Positions 43,829 to 53,055 of a DNA stretch of 64,000 nucleotides are shown here, one piece after another. This stretch comes from Fulvia fulva (Eukaryota; Ascomycota; Dothideomycetes; Mycosphaerellales; Mycosphaerellaceae), in NCBI RefSeq assembly GCF_020509005.1, contig NC_063016.1, forward strand, positions 3,286,001 through 3,350,000, written 5' to 3'. The translations under genes were made by a program, and so were the position numbers. Under the pieces are notes generated by a model. It did no database searches. It was given only the letters and a program-made list of their open reading frames with translations, and was not told the origin of the DNA. Position 1 is the stretch's first letter, and the number at the start of each line of letters is the position of its first letter.

Positions 43829-43840
43829 TTAAATTGCGAG
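43829..43840 (+). other. Probable canonical 12-nt tRNA intron
   Basis: Insert ttaaattgcgag directly 3' of A37, the standard site for nuclear tRNA introns cut by the tRNA endonuclease. Its removal gives the normal loop TTGTCAC. Confidence 0.65.
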
Positions 43841-43851
43841 CGCGGGAGACC

Positions 43852-43907
43852 GTAAGGATCACCCAGAACATCTTCTATACCATAACACATGCTGACGGCC
43901 TCACTAG
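43852..43907 (+). other. Spliceosomal-type intron inside the tRNA T-stem
   Basis: 56 nt starting GTAAGG and ending CACTAG, with GCTGAC 12-17 nt before the 3' end. These are the same donor, branch point and acceptor, at the same spacing and length, as in the protein-gene introns of this window. Exact removal restores perfect T-stem pairing. It is not at a site used by known nuclear fungal tRNA introns. Confidence 0.75.
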
Positions 43908-43961
43908 TGGGTTCGATTCCCAGATGGAGAGTTCTACAATGAGTATCAGGCTCAGGTCATC

Positions 43962-43967
43962 TTTTTT
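43962..43967 (+). terminator. Candidate Pol III terminator
   Basis: Run of six T on the sense strand, 31 nt after the tRNA 3' end; a usable but somewhat distant RNA polymerase III stop. Confidence 0.5.
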
Positions 43968-44650
43968 GCCAACTGGCGAGCTTCAATCTTGCGTATCTGG
44001 CCATCAAACCCATGAATGAGCAGATGTACTGAATTGAGCCATATGCTAGCTCAACTCAGCTTGGTCAGGTACAACTGTAAGACCACGCAAAAATCCTGCT
44101 AGACTCTTCGATTCATCATCTTCCTATCGTGTCGACATTGGGTGCACGCAAGGGAAATAGGGTGCTATATGTTCGATGAGTGAAAAGTCTTTGCGAAGAA
44201 AGGAGAAGGTCGTGCATGACTCCTCATGGCCTAAAGCTGTCCTTCCAGCATCCCAGAGCGACTCTTCTTGTTGCCCTGGTTGTGGGAGCCATGAAGGAGA
44301 TCAGGCTGGTGAAGCATAGGCAGCCATGTGCTTGCTCAGCCCAGGTTGGTGAGCTACAGCCGGGCGACAGCATGTTTTATTGTGATACTCGGAATGATGA
44401 CAGATGAATGACAAGAGCCTAATCAAGACTACTGTTCCAACCCTGCCATGCCATCGTATCGAAGGAAGGGGCCGCATGAGCAAGCCTGATCCGCAGTTGA
44501 AGGAATACAACCACATCAGTAGAAGGCTTACACGATCGGAGTATCCGGCACCGGCCATGGTTCACCGGCCTCCCCTGCAGAATAAGCTTAACATTTATCG
44601 CAGCTATGCTGTTGATCCACTTTCGGGCGTAATACATACTCAGCAGCAAC
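43968..44650. other. Intergenic
   Basis: Short frames only, between the tRNA gene and the 3' end of the glycosidase pseudogene. Confidence 0.4.
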
Positions 44651-47040
44651 CTATTCACGTCCACTATACGATTTCGCCACAACTTCTCCGATCAGCCCAT
44701 TCTCCCTCGCCACGATAAGATCTGTCCCAAGCGCCGCCTTGACAACGCTCAGATCTGCCCCAGCACTCCTCAGCTGATCCGCCGCCGGGATCAAGGTATT
44801 GACCAACGGCGAGCTGACAACAATGTCAACATCGTTGACACCATCACAAAGATATGCCGAGATGTCGGCCTTAGGAGCTGCGGGATCTAATGGCGGAAGT
44901 TGCTGCCCGTTGACGTACAACACCGCAATGTGTAGGATCGGATCCATCGTGATGACCGCACGTGTTCCATTTTCGGGGGACCATGAGAATGAGCTATGGT
45001 AGTAGCCGCGGCCGGCGACGTGCGTGACATTGCCTGGGACGTCAAGTTGGTTCCAAGGATGGAGCTCGTTGCCGGTGTGGTAGGTCGTATTGCGTTTGAC
45101 TGTGCCGGAGATGTTGTTGATATTGGACGGAGCTGACCATGATTCGAGCGTGAGACTCCAGTTTGAGAGAACCAATGGGTTCGCGTTTTGCTGTCTCGAG
45201 GACGCCGTCGTGTTGGCCACACCATGAGGGGCGTTACCCTCTTTCTTACGGAATGCAATCATGGTGGTCTGATTTCCGGCTAGACTTAGCGTGATGGTCG
45301 TGCTGTGATTCGTTTGGGCGTAGTTGGTAAGGCGCTCCTGCTGTCCGGTCCAAGCGTCATAAACGTATGGAGTACCAGTGACTTCAAAACTTAGCGTTTT
45401 AGTCGTCGGTGAGGTGTCCCGTGGCAGACCTGTCGTGTCGTAGTAAAGGAGAATGATAGGTTCTTCCTCATCCTCTCGTCATCGACTGTACCAAAGTTCC
45501 TTACTATCGTCCGGCACGATGCGTGGCGCAATGCCGATAGAGTCGAGAGTCAGAGCGAGATCACCTTCCGAGGTAACGTGAACGTTTGACAGAGCTGTCA
45601 TGTTTGCCAACATTGCTTTGATCTCGACTCTATCATCTGTTGTCGTGCGGCCCAAGATCTTATCTGGGACGCCACCGTAGAACACCACAGGAAGGCACCC
45701 TTTCGCAAATTCAACCAGCTTCTTGACACCAAATATTGTCAAGGTCTCATTCTTCCTCACCACAAGCGCACTGAAGGCTTGTTGTGTTGGCGCCAAAACT
45801 CCGTCCTCAACGTATGCCGCTTCTAACGCGAAGTTGTCGGGCGACAGATACTCGTATGTATACCCAAGTCTCACCAGATCGTCACTCAGATATCTGGCTC
45901 CAATTGGCGTGCTGCTTACACTTTCGTTTTTCAACCAGAATGCCACGTCAACTTTTGCAACACCATACTGCATAGCCCATTGCAACCTCGAACTGTAATT
46001 CATCCAACCACCATAATCCTCCCATCCAGGTTGACGCTGTCCATGCATCTCACTAGCAACGTAGCTGAATGGTGTGCAGCCTGGCCACGTCGTGTTTGGA
46101 TAGTACCCAGAGAATGGCATGCCATGAAGCTTGAAGGAGTTGACCCCACCCACTGCTGCGCGGTTGAGATAGTACAGCTGCTCCGGTACTGTCTGTTGGT
46201 AGGTCTTGTAAAAGACGGAGCCAGCTTCCAGTGAGATGACTTCTTTCCCTGCAAGGTTCGCCGGTCCAGAAAATTGAAGGTATCCGTCGATCCCCGCACC
46301 ATCCCGCGCATCGAAACCAAGAGATTCCGTTTCGGAGGCGGAGACATAGGGGATGTCGGACAACATATCGACTGGCAGGTTGTAGCCTACTTGAGCATTT
46401 GATCCGAGGCCAAGCGAGTGGGCAAAGTCAGTGAGGCCGTTGAGGTACTGTTTATTCAGTTCTGTCATCTGCTGCTGTCAGCGCGACGCCAGGATGGATC
46501 TAAGGTGAGCATACCGTCTGGCGAAAGTCGGCTACCACATTAACACCCTCTTCCGTCGAATCCAGCACGAAATCGTCCGGATCCGCGAAATCTTGGCCTG
46601 TCATACCACCACCTACACCTCCTCCATTATCGTGCATCAGTATAGGTAAGTACTTGTCAATAGAGTATCCATGCTGCTTTGCGAAAGCTTGGGGCACCTG
46701 TGGCGTCCATAAGATGTTTGACGGGAACTCCTATCGAATCTTGTAGGTATCCGAGTTCGACCTCAACTGCTGATGGAACCGATCGCATAAGTCGCACAAT
46801 GCGGTCTTCGTCCACTCTGTCTTGGTCCACTTCGCGTTTTTCGAGCACTCGAAGAGCCTGTAAGTGCGATTTGTAGTAGGAATCTTCGCCATACACCTGT
46901 TCCGTGCGTCAGTGTGACAATCTGGCGGTATGACAGACTGATTCCACGCACCTTCTCCCGACCCGCGAGTATGCTGAGAGAAATGGCAAGGTCAGTCCCT
47001 CCATGATTTGGCGACGGTTCGATGGGGTCCTTGTATGCCT
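44651..47040 (-). pseudogene. GH106-like (alpha-L-rhamnosidase-type) secreted glycosidase, decayed
   Basis: A long minus-strand gene whose 5'-most recognisable exon begins near 47040 (DPIEPSPNHGGTDLAISLS), with a 55-nt intron (about 46951-46897, CACTGAC branch) and a second intron at about 46518-46469 (GTATGC...CAGCAG). Family features: SNILWTPQVPQAFAKQHGYS, YLPILMHDNGG, AVGGVNSFKLHGMPFSGYYP, YTYEYLSPDNFALEAAYV, then a C-terminal beta domain (LYYDTTGLPRD, YVYDAWTGQQ, NQTTMIAF). This matches the fungal secreted proteins assigned to the GH106 fold. Two lesions: a frameshift near 46724-46738, between ELGYLQDSI and EFPSNILWTPQ, and an in-frame TGA at 45481-45479 with the frame fully open on both sides for hundreds of codons. 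The true 5' end with signal peptide was not found. Confidence 0.7.
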
Positions 47041-47667
47041 ATTGCATCCCTCGTAGTGCCTGGGCTCGTAAGTTCAATGCCCAGGCTGGAACCGGTCCAT
47101 CGTGGCTGTGAAGACCTAGAAGATTGGTATGTGTAGAGACTATGAAGAGTGCGACACCGTGGAGTAGGGCGTTGCCTTGTACTTGTTAGCAAGCCTTGTG
47201 CGATGAAGGGGGGCGAAGCATGCCAATGATGTGATTCCACGCGAGAACGTCCAAGTCAGGGCCACCTATTGCCCTACTTCGCCAGACTAGATGCTCTATC
47301 AGCTTTGTACTTGGCCCAGGACGGTGGAACTAACGCTCATCCTTATCTTCTGAAGACTGTCGATCACATGGGGACCTCCTGTACATGCCATTCGAAGGAC
47401 TATCCGGACAGTCGTCTGTTTTGTGGTCCACCATCCAATGGCAGTAACGGCATTCGTGCTCCGGGACTTCACCCTTACTGCTCTTCTTGTCGACAGCTGG
47501 GTGTCGCTTACTGGATTCAAGTCGTCGGGGTGACTGCTGTCGATTCGAAGGGTGAGCGCCAGTCTCAATGTCCTCAGCTTGGTCGCCCGTCTGCCCTTTT
47601 TTTCATCGCCTCGATCCTGGCCTCTCTCTCGGCCTCAGGCTGTGCACGGCGCACGGCATGACTGGCT

Positions 47668-47698
<31 letters not shown>

Positions 47699-48790
47699 TG
47701 ACCTCTTTTCGGTGCTTACTGCTCCCAGTATTGCCGTGGTCGCCAGGCTCGAAGCGGACCCGCTGTAGAGCTGGCTGCGTTGACTGGGCGGGCTCGCTGT
47801 TCGGCTCGACAGGCTGAGACGTGCTAGAATCGTGTGGCTGCCGATACATGCCGTGCGTTTCCTATTTCAGATCCAGATGAGATGCACTGGCGACAGTCTG
47901 GCCTGGCTTGTGGCGCGGTGCTATGGGTAAGAGGCAGAGCGACGCAGAAGCGATGGGCGGAGCTTTTGAGACGGCCATGTTCCCAGGCCGTGTTCCAGCG
48001 TCATGGTGCAAGTCTGCAAGAGCTCCTGAGCTCGAGATGACATTGTCAGAGACGTCTCGGTGCAGGTACGCCACGGCCGCTCCTCGAAGCACTGCCGCCG
48101 CATCATCTCATTCCGGGCTAGACGATTTGCCAAGGCCCAACATCTAGAAGTCTCCCCCATGTGCTGCACGATCCCACCTGACACCACACTCCCACCAAGG
48201 TTAGATAGTCGGCGTCAAAACTTCACTGGCGTTACCTGGACAACACTTGGCTTTGGTTGCGCTGTGCGCCAGATGGGACTGTGCGCCAGGTGGGGAAGGC
48301 TTGTACAGGCTAACACCAGGCGGCGGAAGCTAAGGGCGCTTGTGACTTCAACACTCGGAGACGCTGTACAGGAGAAATCCGATTGCCTCGCTCGGACGTG
48401 GCTGCTAGACTCCTGCCTCCTGGCAGCTCAGGTCCTGCTTCCGCATCATCGCCGAGACCGAGCCTGGACGCTGCGCGAGCAGCACGACGAGTAGTGCAGG
48501 CCGGGGATGGATACGCCCGACATCGTTCCGCAGGAAATTCTCACAGCATTGGCCATACGTACGAAGCAGGCTTGCCGCTTGAGCTGGTGACAGGCAGCTT
48601 TGCAAACGCGATACTTGAGATGCGGAATCTACGTTTTACGAGCTGCGTACCGAGCTGGAAACTATGGTATGCCCCTGAAGGCATACTCTCAGCAGCAATG
48701 CAGATGCAGACGACGTGAAAAACGTTGGTCATACTCTATTCTATCGACACAAAATTGGCCAGCCCAGCAAGACACCGTTGAACGCCATGG
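47041..48790. other. Intergenic, no gene seen
   Basis: Contains a triplet repeat and several unbiased frames. No convincing exon set found. Confidence 0.35.
47671..47697. repeat. (GCT)9 triplet repeat
   Basis: Nine perfect gct triplets in non-coding DNA. Confidence 0.95.
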
Positions 48791-49954
48791 TCAGGAGATC
48801 GCGGACCGCACCTCAGTCGGGAGCGCAGGGCTTATGACGACCTCAGGGAACGCCTTCAGAACGCGATCATTGAGTCCAAGAGCATATTCTCGCCACTGCT
48901 CACGTACACTATCACTCAGGAGAGCTCCCCCGAAGCGCTTTTCTGCCTCTCCGTCGATGGTTGGACTGGACATTGCGCTGTCCTGCCGATTGCCGTCGTT
49001 CAAGATGTCAACGAACCCCTCGAACAATATGGCGTCTTGCTTGTCGAGGATCCTGTCGAAATGGACTTGACCAGCTTGTTGCCGAGACTGGTCCAGCTCC
49101 AGTCGATGCCACAGCTTCTCGTGCTTCTTGGCCGCCTTCTGGACATTCTCATCCTCACTCTTTCCAATCACAAGTCCTTCTTCAACGAATCGATATCTGC
49201 GCATCATCATATGAATCGGACCGCCGAAGAATCGGATCATGTTGATGATAACCTGCCACTCCGGTCTCTTGGCATATGCAGTGTCCATGGCCCACAAGAC
49301 TTCTCGTGCGTTACGGAACGCTTCCTCTCGAATACCTTCTGGCATATATGCGAACGTGTTGTTGGTCTCCCCTTCCGCTCTGTGCTTATAGAAGGCTATG
49401 GCGTCGTAAAGAGTGTCTCCAATCTCTGCGAGAACATTCCACTGCTCGTTGTCAAACCATACATCGTCGATGTCGTTGCAGACTAGCGCTGCTGCAATCG
49501 TGAACCGACACAGCGCATCGCAATCACCAAGTCGAAACCAGTTGGCCGGGCCAGAAGGCACTGCCTTGATGTAGCTGCGGAAGAATTGATCGTGCTGTCG
49601 ATCGCTAGTCTTGTCGCTTGTCACGGTCAGGAAGGTCTTGTACTCTCTGGCCATGTTTTTGGCACCGGCTGTGTCTTCGAAGAGATCATACAGCACTTGG
49701 TTGAGGCTGTAGCCCAGCATATTGTCGTCATCTGCTGTCATGTCGAACAGCGAGCCCTTGAACTCAGCGATCGTTCCGATGATGATGATTCGCATAAAGG
49801 CCACATAGCGCTTCCAGTTGGTGTAGTGCGGGATGACGCATCTCGAGTACTCCCAAGCACAGGCGAAGACCTCTGCCTTCACCGAGGGAGGGAGATCGAC
49901 ACTCTGTAGATCGTTCGCGATCTCCTCTGGGTAATGCCACTTGTAGGCCGGCAT
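48791..49954 (-). CDS. ABA3: ABA3-like unusual sesquiterpene synthase
   Basis: Single exon, 387 residues from MPAYKWHYPEE (ATG 49954); the frame is open to a Met at 50224, but the extra 90 residues look like untranslated leader. The chain matches the fungal family of Botrytis ABA3, which cyclises farnesyl diphosphate to alpha-ionylideneethane, the first step of fungal abscisic acid synthesis, without the usual terpene-synthase fold motifs. Recognised blocks: EVFACAWEYSRCVIPHYTNW, RYVAFMRIIIIG, TLYDAIAFYKHRAEGETNNT, EVLWAMDTAYA, RFFGGPIHMMMRRYRFVE. No DDxxD/NSE pair of classical class I cyclases is seen; CNDIDDVWF and GETNNTF are candidate metal sites. Not every homologue lies in an ABA pathway, so the product may differ. 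A P450 and an SDR lie 1-5 kb away, as in fungal ABA clusters. Frame intact. Confidence 0.8.
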   Translation of the reverse strand: MPAYKWHYPEEIANDLQSVDLPPSVKAEVFACAWEYSRCVIPHYTNWKRYVAFMRIIIIGTIAEFKGSLFDMTADDDNMLGYSLNQVLYDLFEDTAGAKNMAREYKTFLTVTSDKTSDRQHDQFFRSYIKAVPSGPANWFRLGDCDALCRFTIAAALVCNDIDDVWFDNEQWNVLAEIGDTLYDAIAFYKHRAEGETNNTFAYMPEGIREEAFRNAREVLWAMDTAYAKRPEWQVIINMIRFFGGPIHMMMRRYRFVEEGLVIGKSEDENVQKAAKKHEKLWHRLELDQSRQQAGQVHFDRILDKQDAILFEGFVDILNDGNRQDSAMSSPTIDGEAEKRFGGALLSDSVREQWREYALGLNDRVLKAFPEVVISPALPTEVRSAIS

Positions 49955-51037
49955 ATTGAAAGACAATGGTATGGGTTTGTTGGATTGAGGTGTGTGTGGA
50001 TGTATCGAAGCTGCGCCAGGCTCACCTACGATCTCATGCTTTGAACGACTGTGACCGGTCTTTGAGATTGGGTACCCGGTGCTCCTCACTTCCGTGTCGT
50101 CCTGACCTGAATCAAGCGCCGTGGGGCCATTTTTGGCGGTGATACTAAGACACAAGACCAGTACGACGAGGGAAATGTATTGGTCGAAGCGAGCCGATCG
50201 CTGATCACCGCTACCAATGCTCATTGATCATGCAAGGTCGAATGAACGCGGCCGATACTATGGCGTAGCGAGAACTCCGACTTCACGAAGTGTGCGGCCG
50301 TCCTAATGCACAACAGCAGTCCGTCCCGTGGCTGGACCGGCAATAGCAATATCGAGGCTACGGCTTCTGCTCGACCTCGCACCGATGTTCTGTGCTCGTA
50401 TCCTCGGCACGAACAGTCCTTGCAATGTCTTTGGCTACACGTTGGATGCAGCGTAGTTGGGAATGGCGAACATCTTCATTGCCCTTGCGCATAGTGCGCC
50501 CACTTTGTTACCGTGCACGATCAACGATACCCGACCTGTGTGCGCGCCGACGTTGGACTAGGCCGAGTAACCACAAAGTGCTATGTTGACGACGCAGCCA
50601 AGCTTGGAAACCGCTTTTCCCGGCTATACAAGTGGCTTTAGGCTAGGCTATGCAGCGTCTGCTTTCGTTGTCTTGATCGGCACTATCGCTAATTAGGGCC
50701 ATTCTGCAGCATATTGATGATACGGTCGCTCTCATGTACGATTGTTCTAGAGTCCACGTCGGCTTCCAAACAGATGTCCCCACGGACTACGACCGGCGAC
50801 CGACGCTGATGGCCTGATACAGCAGTCTATGTATCGATGGTCATTTACCTATACAGGCTCTTTACTGACAAGCTTGAAGACTCGATAGAGAAATATTCGG
50901 CGACCACGGGCCACTAAATTCATAGCAGGCAATCACGTGTGAGATAGCTGCACACGAACCGGGAAACGCAGCTCAACAGCTGATGAGAAGGAACTGTGCA
51001 ACGCTCGTTTACGTTACGGCGTATTCGATTGCGTCCA
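49955..51037. other. Intergenic within the terpenoid locus
   Basis: About 1 kb with no biased frame, between the cyclase gene and the SDR relic. I looked for a second P450 or a Nudix gene and saw none. Confidence 0.4.
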
Positions 51038-51774
51038 TCATTCTTCATCATACTGTGTCATGCCGCCATCGACAGTGTACGTGGCTCCAGTAATATAGGA
51101 AGCATCCTCGGACAACAAGAAAACAATCAGCTTTGCAGTCTCCTCGGCAGTCCCTCTTCGTGGTATTGGGATCGCGGCCACCAACTTGTCTCCAACCTCT
51201 CGTCCGACATTCGCATTCATGGGCGTATCAATGGCACCAGGCGCAACGGCGTTGATGTTGATGCCCACGGGTCCATATTCCTTGGCCAGGGCTTTCGTGA
51301 GGCCAATATTACCGTGCTTGCTGGCAATATATCTATGCTCGCGGTAGTACGCGATCTTAACTTGGCCTGCAGATCACTCACGCAGGACTGCCGCCTCTGG
51401 CGCGAAAGGCCAGCGACTGGGGTCATATTCACGATACTGGCTTTTCTGCCGGTGCTCGCAGCGGCTGACGCCATATGCTCCAGCTCGACATGCAAGCAGT
51501 TCGCAGCACCCGTCAGGTTGACTCCAATGACATGATCCCACTTCTCGATGCCGCGTTGCTCGTGCCAAAGTTCGCTGGTTGGATAGTCGTACACTCCCGC
51601 AATTTTCGCAGCGCCATCAAGCTGCCCGAACTGTTTAATGGTCGCTGCAATCCAGGCTTCAACTTGTGATGAATGGCGCACATCTACCTTGTGCGCATAC
51701 ACACTATCTGGCACACTCGCATGTTGAGCTATCTCCAGAGTGGCTTGTTCCAGGTTCCCTGGGACGTAGCTCAA
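51038..51774 (-). pseudogene. SDR (ABA4-like position), truncated and frameshifted
   Basis: Minus-strand classical SDR remnant: AHKVDVRHSSQVEAWI, QLDGAAKIAGVY, IGVNLTGAANCLHVE and ASIVNMTPVAG. After a one-base frameshift (about 51404-51414) it continues FRARGGSPA, a 49-nt intron (51381-51333, GTGAGT...CATAG) and YIASKHGNIGLTKALAKEYG, then GININAVAPGAIDTPMN and GATYTVDGG. The catalytic Tyr and Lys (YIASK) survive, but the Ser that should follow NMT is Pro, and the first exon with TGxxxGIG was not found upstream. In Botrytis the ABA cluster includes an SDR, ABA4, that oxidises a late intermediate. Position suggests the same role here once, now lost; inference. Confidence 0.7.
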
Positions 51775-53055
51775 ATGGTGCCATGGCCGCTGACTCTACC
51801 AATCGTGGCTGCTGGTCGACGGTGCTCGTGATCGGGATCAGCAGGTCCGATAAGATCCTCGTCGCTGTCCCAGAGATCAGACGGGGTACGCTTTGCAACG
51901 GCAACAACAAGAGTCGAGCTGATGACCAAGCCCTCACAATCACTCAACGAGGCGTGATAGTGCCGGACAGCTGTGTACCTTGTTGCTATTGTGGTCCCAT
52001 TCTTAGCGTGACTAAGATCACGGGCCCTATCTTTGCCCAGGATTTCGCGTTATCGCCCGACGGGAGGAAGTCGTCACTTGTGTACTTGGTGAAGCCACAC
52101 TTCTTGGGTCGGCCCGGATGGTAGTCATGCCTGATTGTCTCACTTCCCCTTGCAAGTTGTAATCTTTCTCGAGCATCATGCGCCTACGCAGGAGGGTGTA
52201 CGAGGTGCAGACCCCTTGGGGCCCCAATCACTCCCGGGATGTCGGCGACTGCGATCGTGGCTCGATCAGAATGATGCGCACGGGATGGTCGTCGGCAGCC
52301 TCGATCACGGTAGGCAGGCTCGTGCGGTTGCTTTGAGCAGATGTGATTGCATGAAATACAATGATATCGCTGCATACCTACCTCCTAGGTCCCAGTCATG
52401 GTCCGTCGCCTGGCACATGCCTGCAGGCTGCAGTTGATGCTCACCGAACAATCACACCGGAACAACAACATCCATCCCTTCTTACCAACCCCGTCGCCAT
52501 CGGCCATCTCAGGGCCGCATTGAGCTGCGATGGTACGATGGCCAATGCTTGCTCGCCTGGCAGTATTACATGCCCATTTGATTCCACGCTTCGGCTTCGC
52601 GGTGAGAACAAGCGCCTCAAGGATCCAAATGCCCCCTGCCATCGCAAACCGAGATGTCTCGCTTTGAACGGCTTGGCCATAGGCAATGCCCTGCACCAGT
52701 AGTGCTCTAGAGACGGCAGCATGCCAGCCTCAACAGCCTCGTGCTAGAAAGCATGCCCTCCGCCAGCCCTCCTTGTTGCTCGACGCATCTGAACCACGAC
52801 CCCAGAGCGCAGAACCCAAGGCCGAGCTTCTACCTTCCACCAACAGTGTACGCTCGATTGGTCCTACTGCCAGGTGTAGTAATCATCAAGAGGCAGCTCG
52901 AACTTCAGCCGCTGTGAGTATGGCCGCCATTTGCGAGGGAAGCGTTTCGTTTCGTCGCATGCGCTTTTGGAAGTGCTCGAGTAGGCGAGAGCTGGCACAT
53001 CGAAAACTGCTTCGGCTGCCGCCTATTCCATCGACACTGGACGCAAGTGAGCACG
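51775..53055. other. Intergenic, no gene seen
   Basis: The missing first exon of the SDR was sought here without success. Includes the promoter of the P450. Confidence 0.4.

Larger units (their letters stand above)
43792..43931 (+). tRNA. tRNA-Asp(GUC) interrupted by two inserts
   Basis: Acceptor arm TCTTCAT (43792-43798) pairs fully with ATGGAGA (43924-43930, one G-U). D-arm GTTT/GAAT with loop AGTGGTTA; anticodon stem TCCGC/GCGGG with loop TTGTCA-C, anticodon GTC at 43825-43827. T-loop TTCGATT (43912-43918). The discriminator base is G (43931) and the D-stem has G10-U25, both Asp identity features in yeast. Two inserts break the gene: 12 nt at the canonical intron site (43829-43840) and 56 nt (43852-43907) between positions 49 and 50. 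Only after removing both does the T-stem become CTGGG/CCCAG and the tRNA a normal 72 nt plus discriminator. A- and B-box elements are present, and a T6 run follows at 43962. Functional gene or pseudogene cannot be told from sequence alone. Confidence 0.85.

Noticed and set aside
45479..45481. Alternative genetic code (TGA as sense)
   Set aside because: TGA is used as the normal final stop in many intact genes here (for example the GST-like, NAT, P450 and DUF7907-like genes), and frameshifts and TAG stops also occur in the broken genes.
48791..50224. 477-codon version of the ABA3-like protein
   Set aside because: The first 90 codons show no family similarity and look like leader sequence; conservation starts at MPAYKWHYPEE.
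51217..51774. 185-codon SDR reading through to a basic C-terminus
   Set aside because: After NMTPVAGL the frame leaves the SDR pattern; the conserved YIASK part lies in another frame after an intron, so this is a frameshift product.
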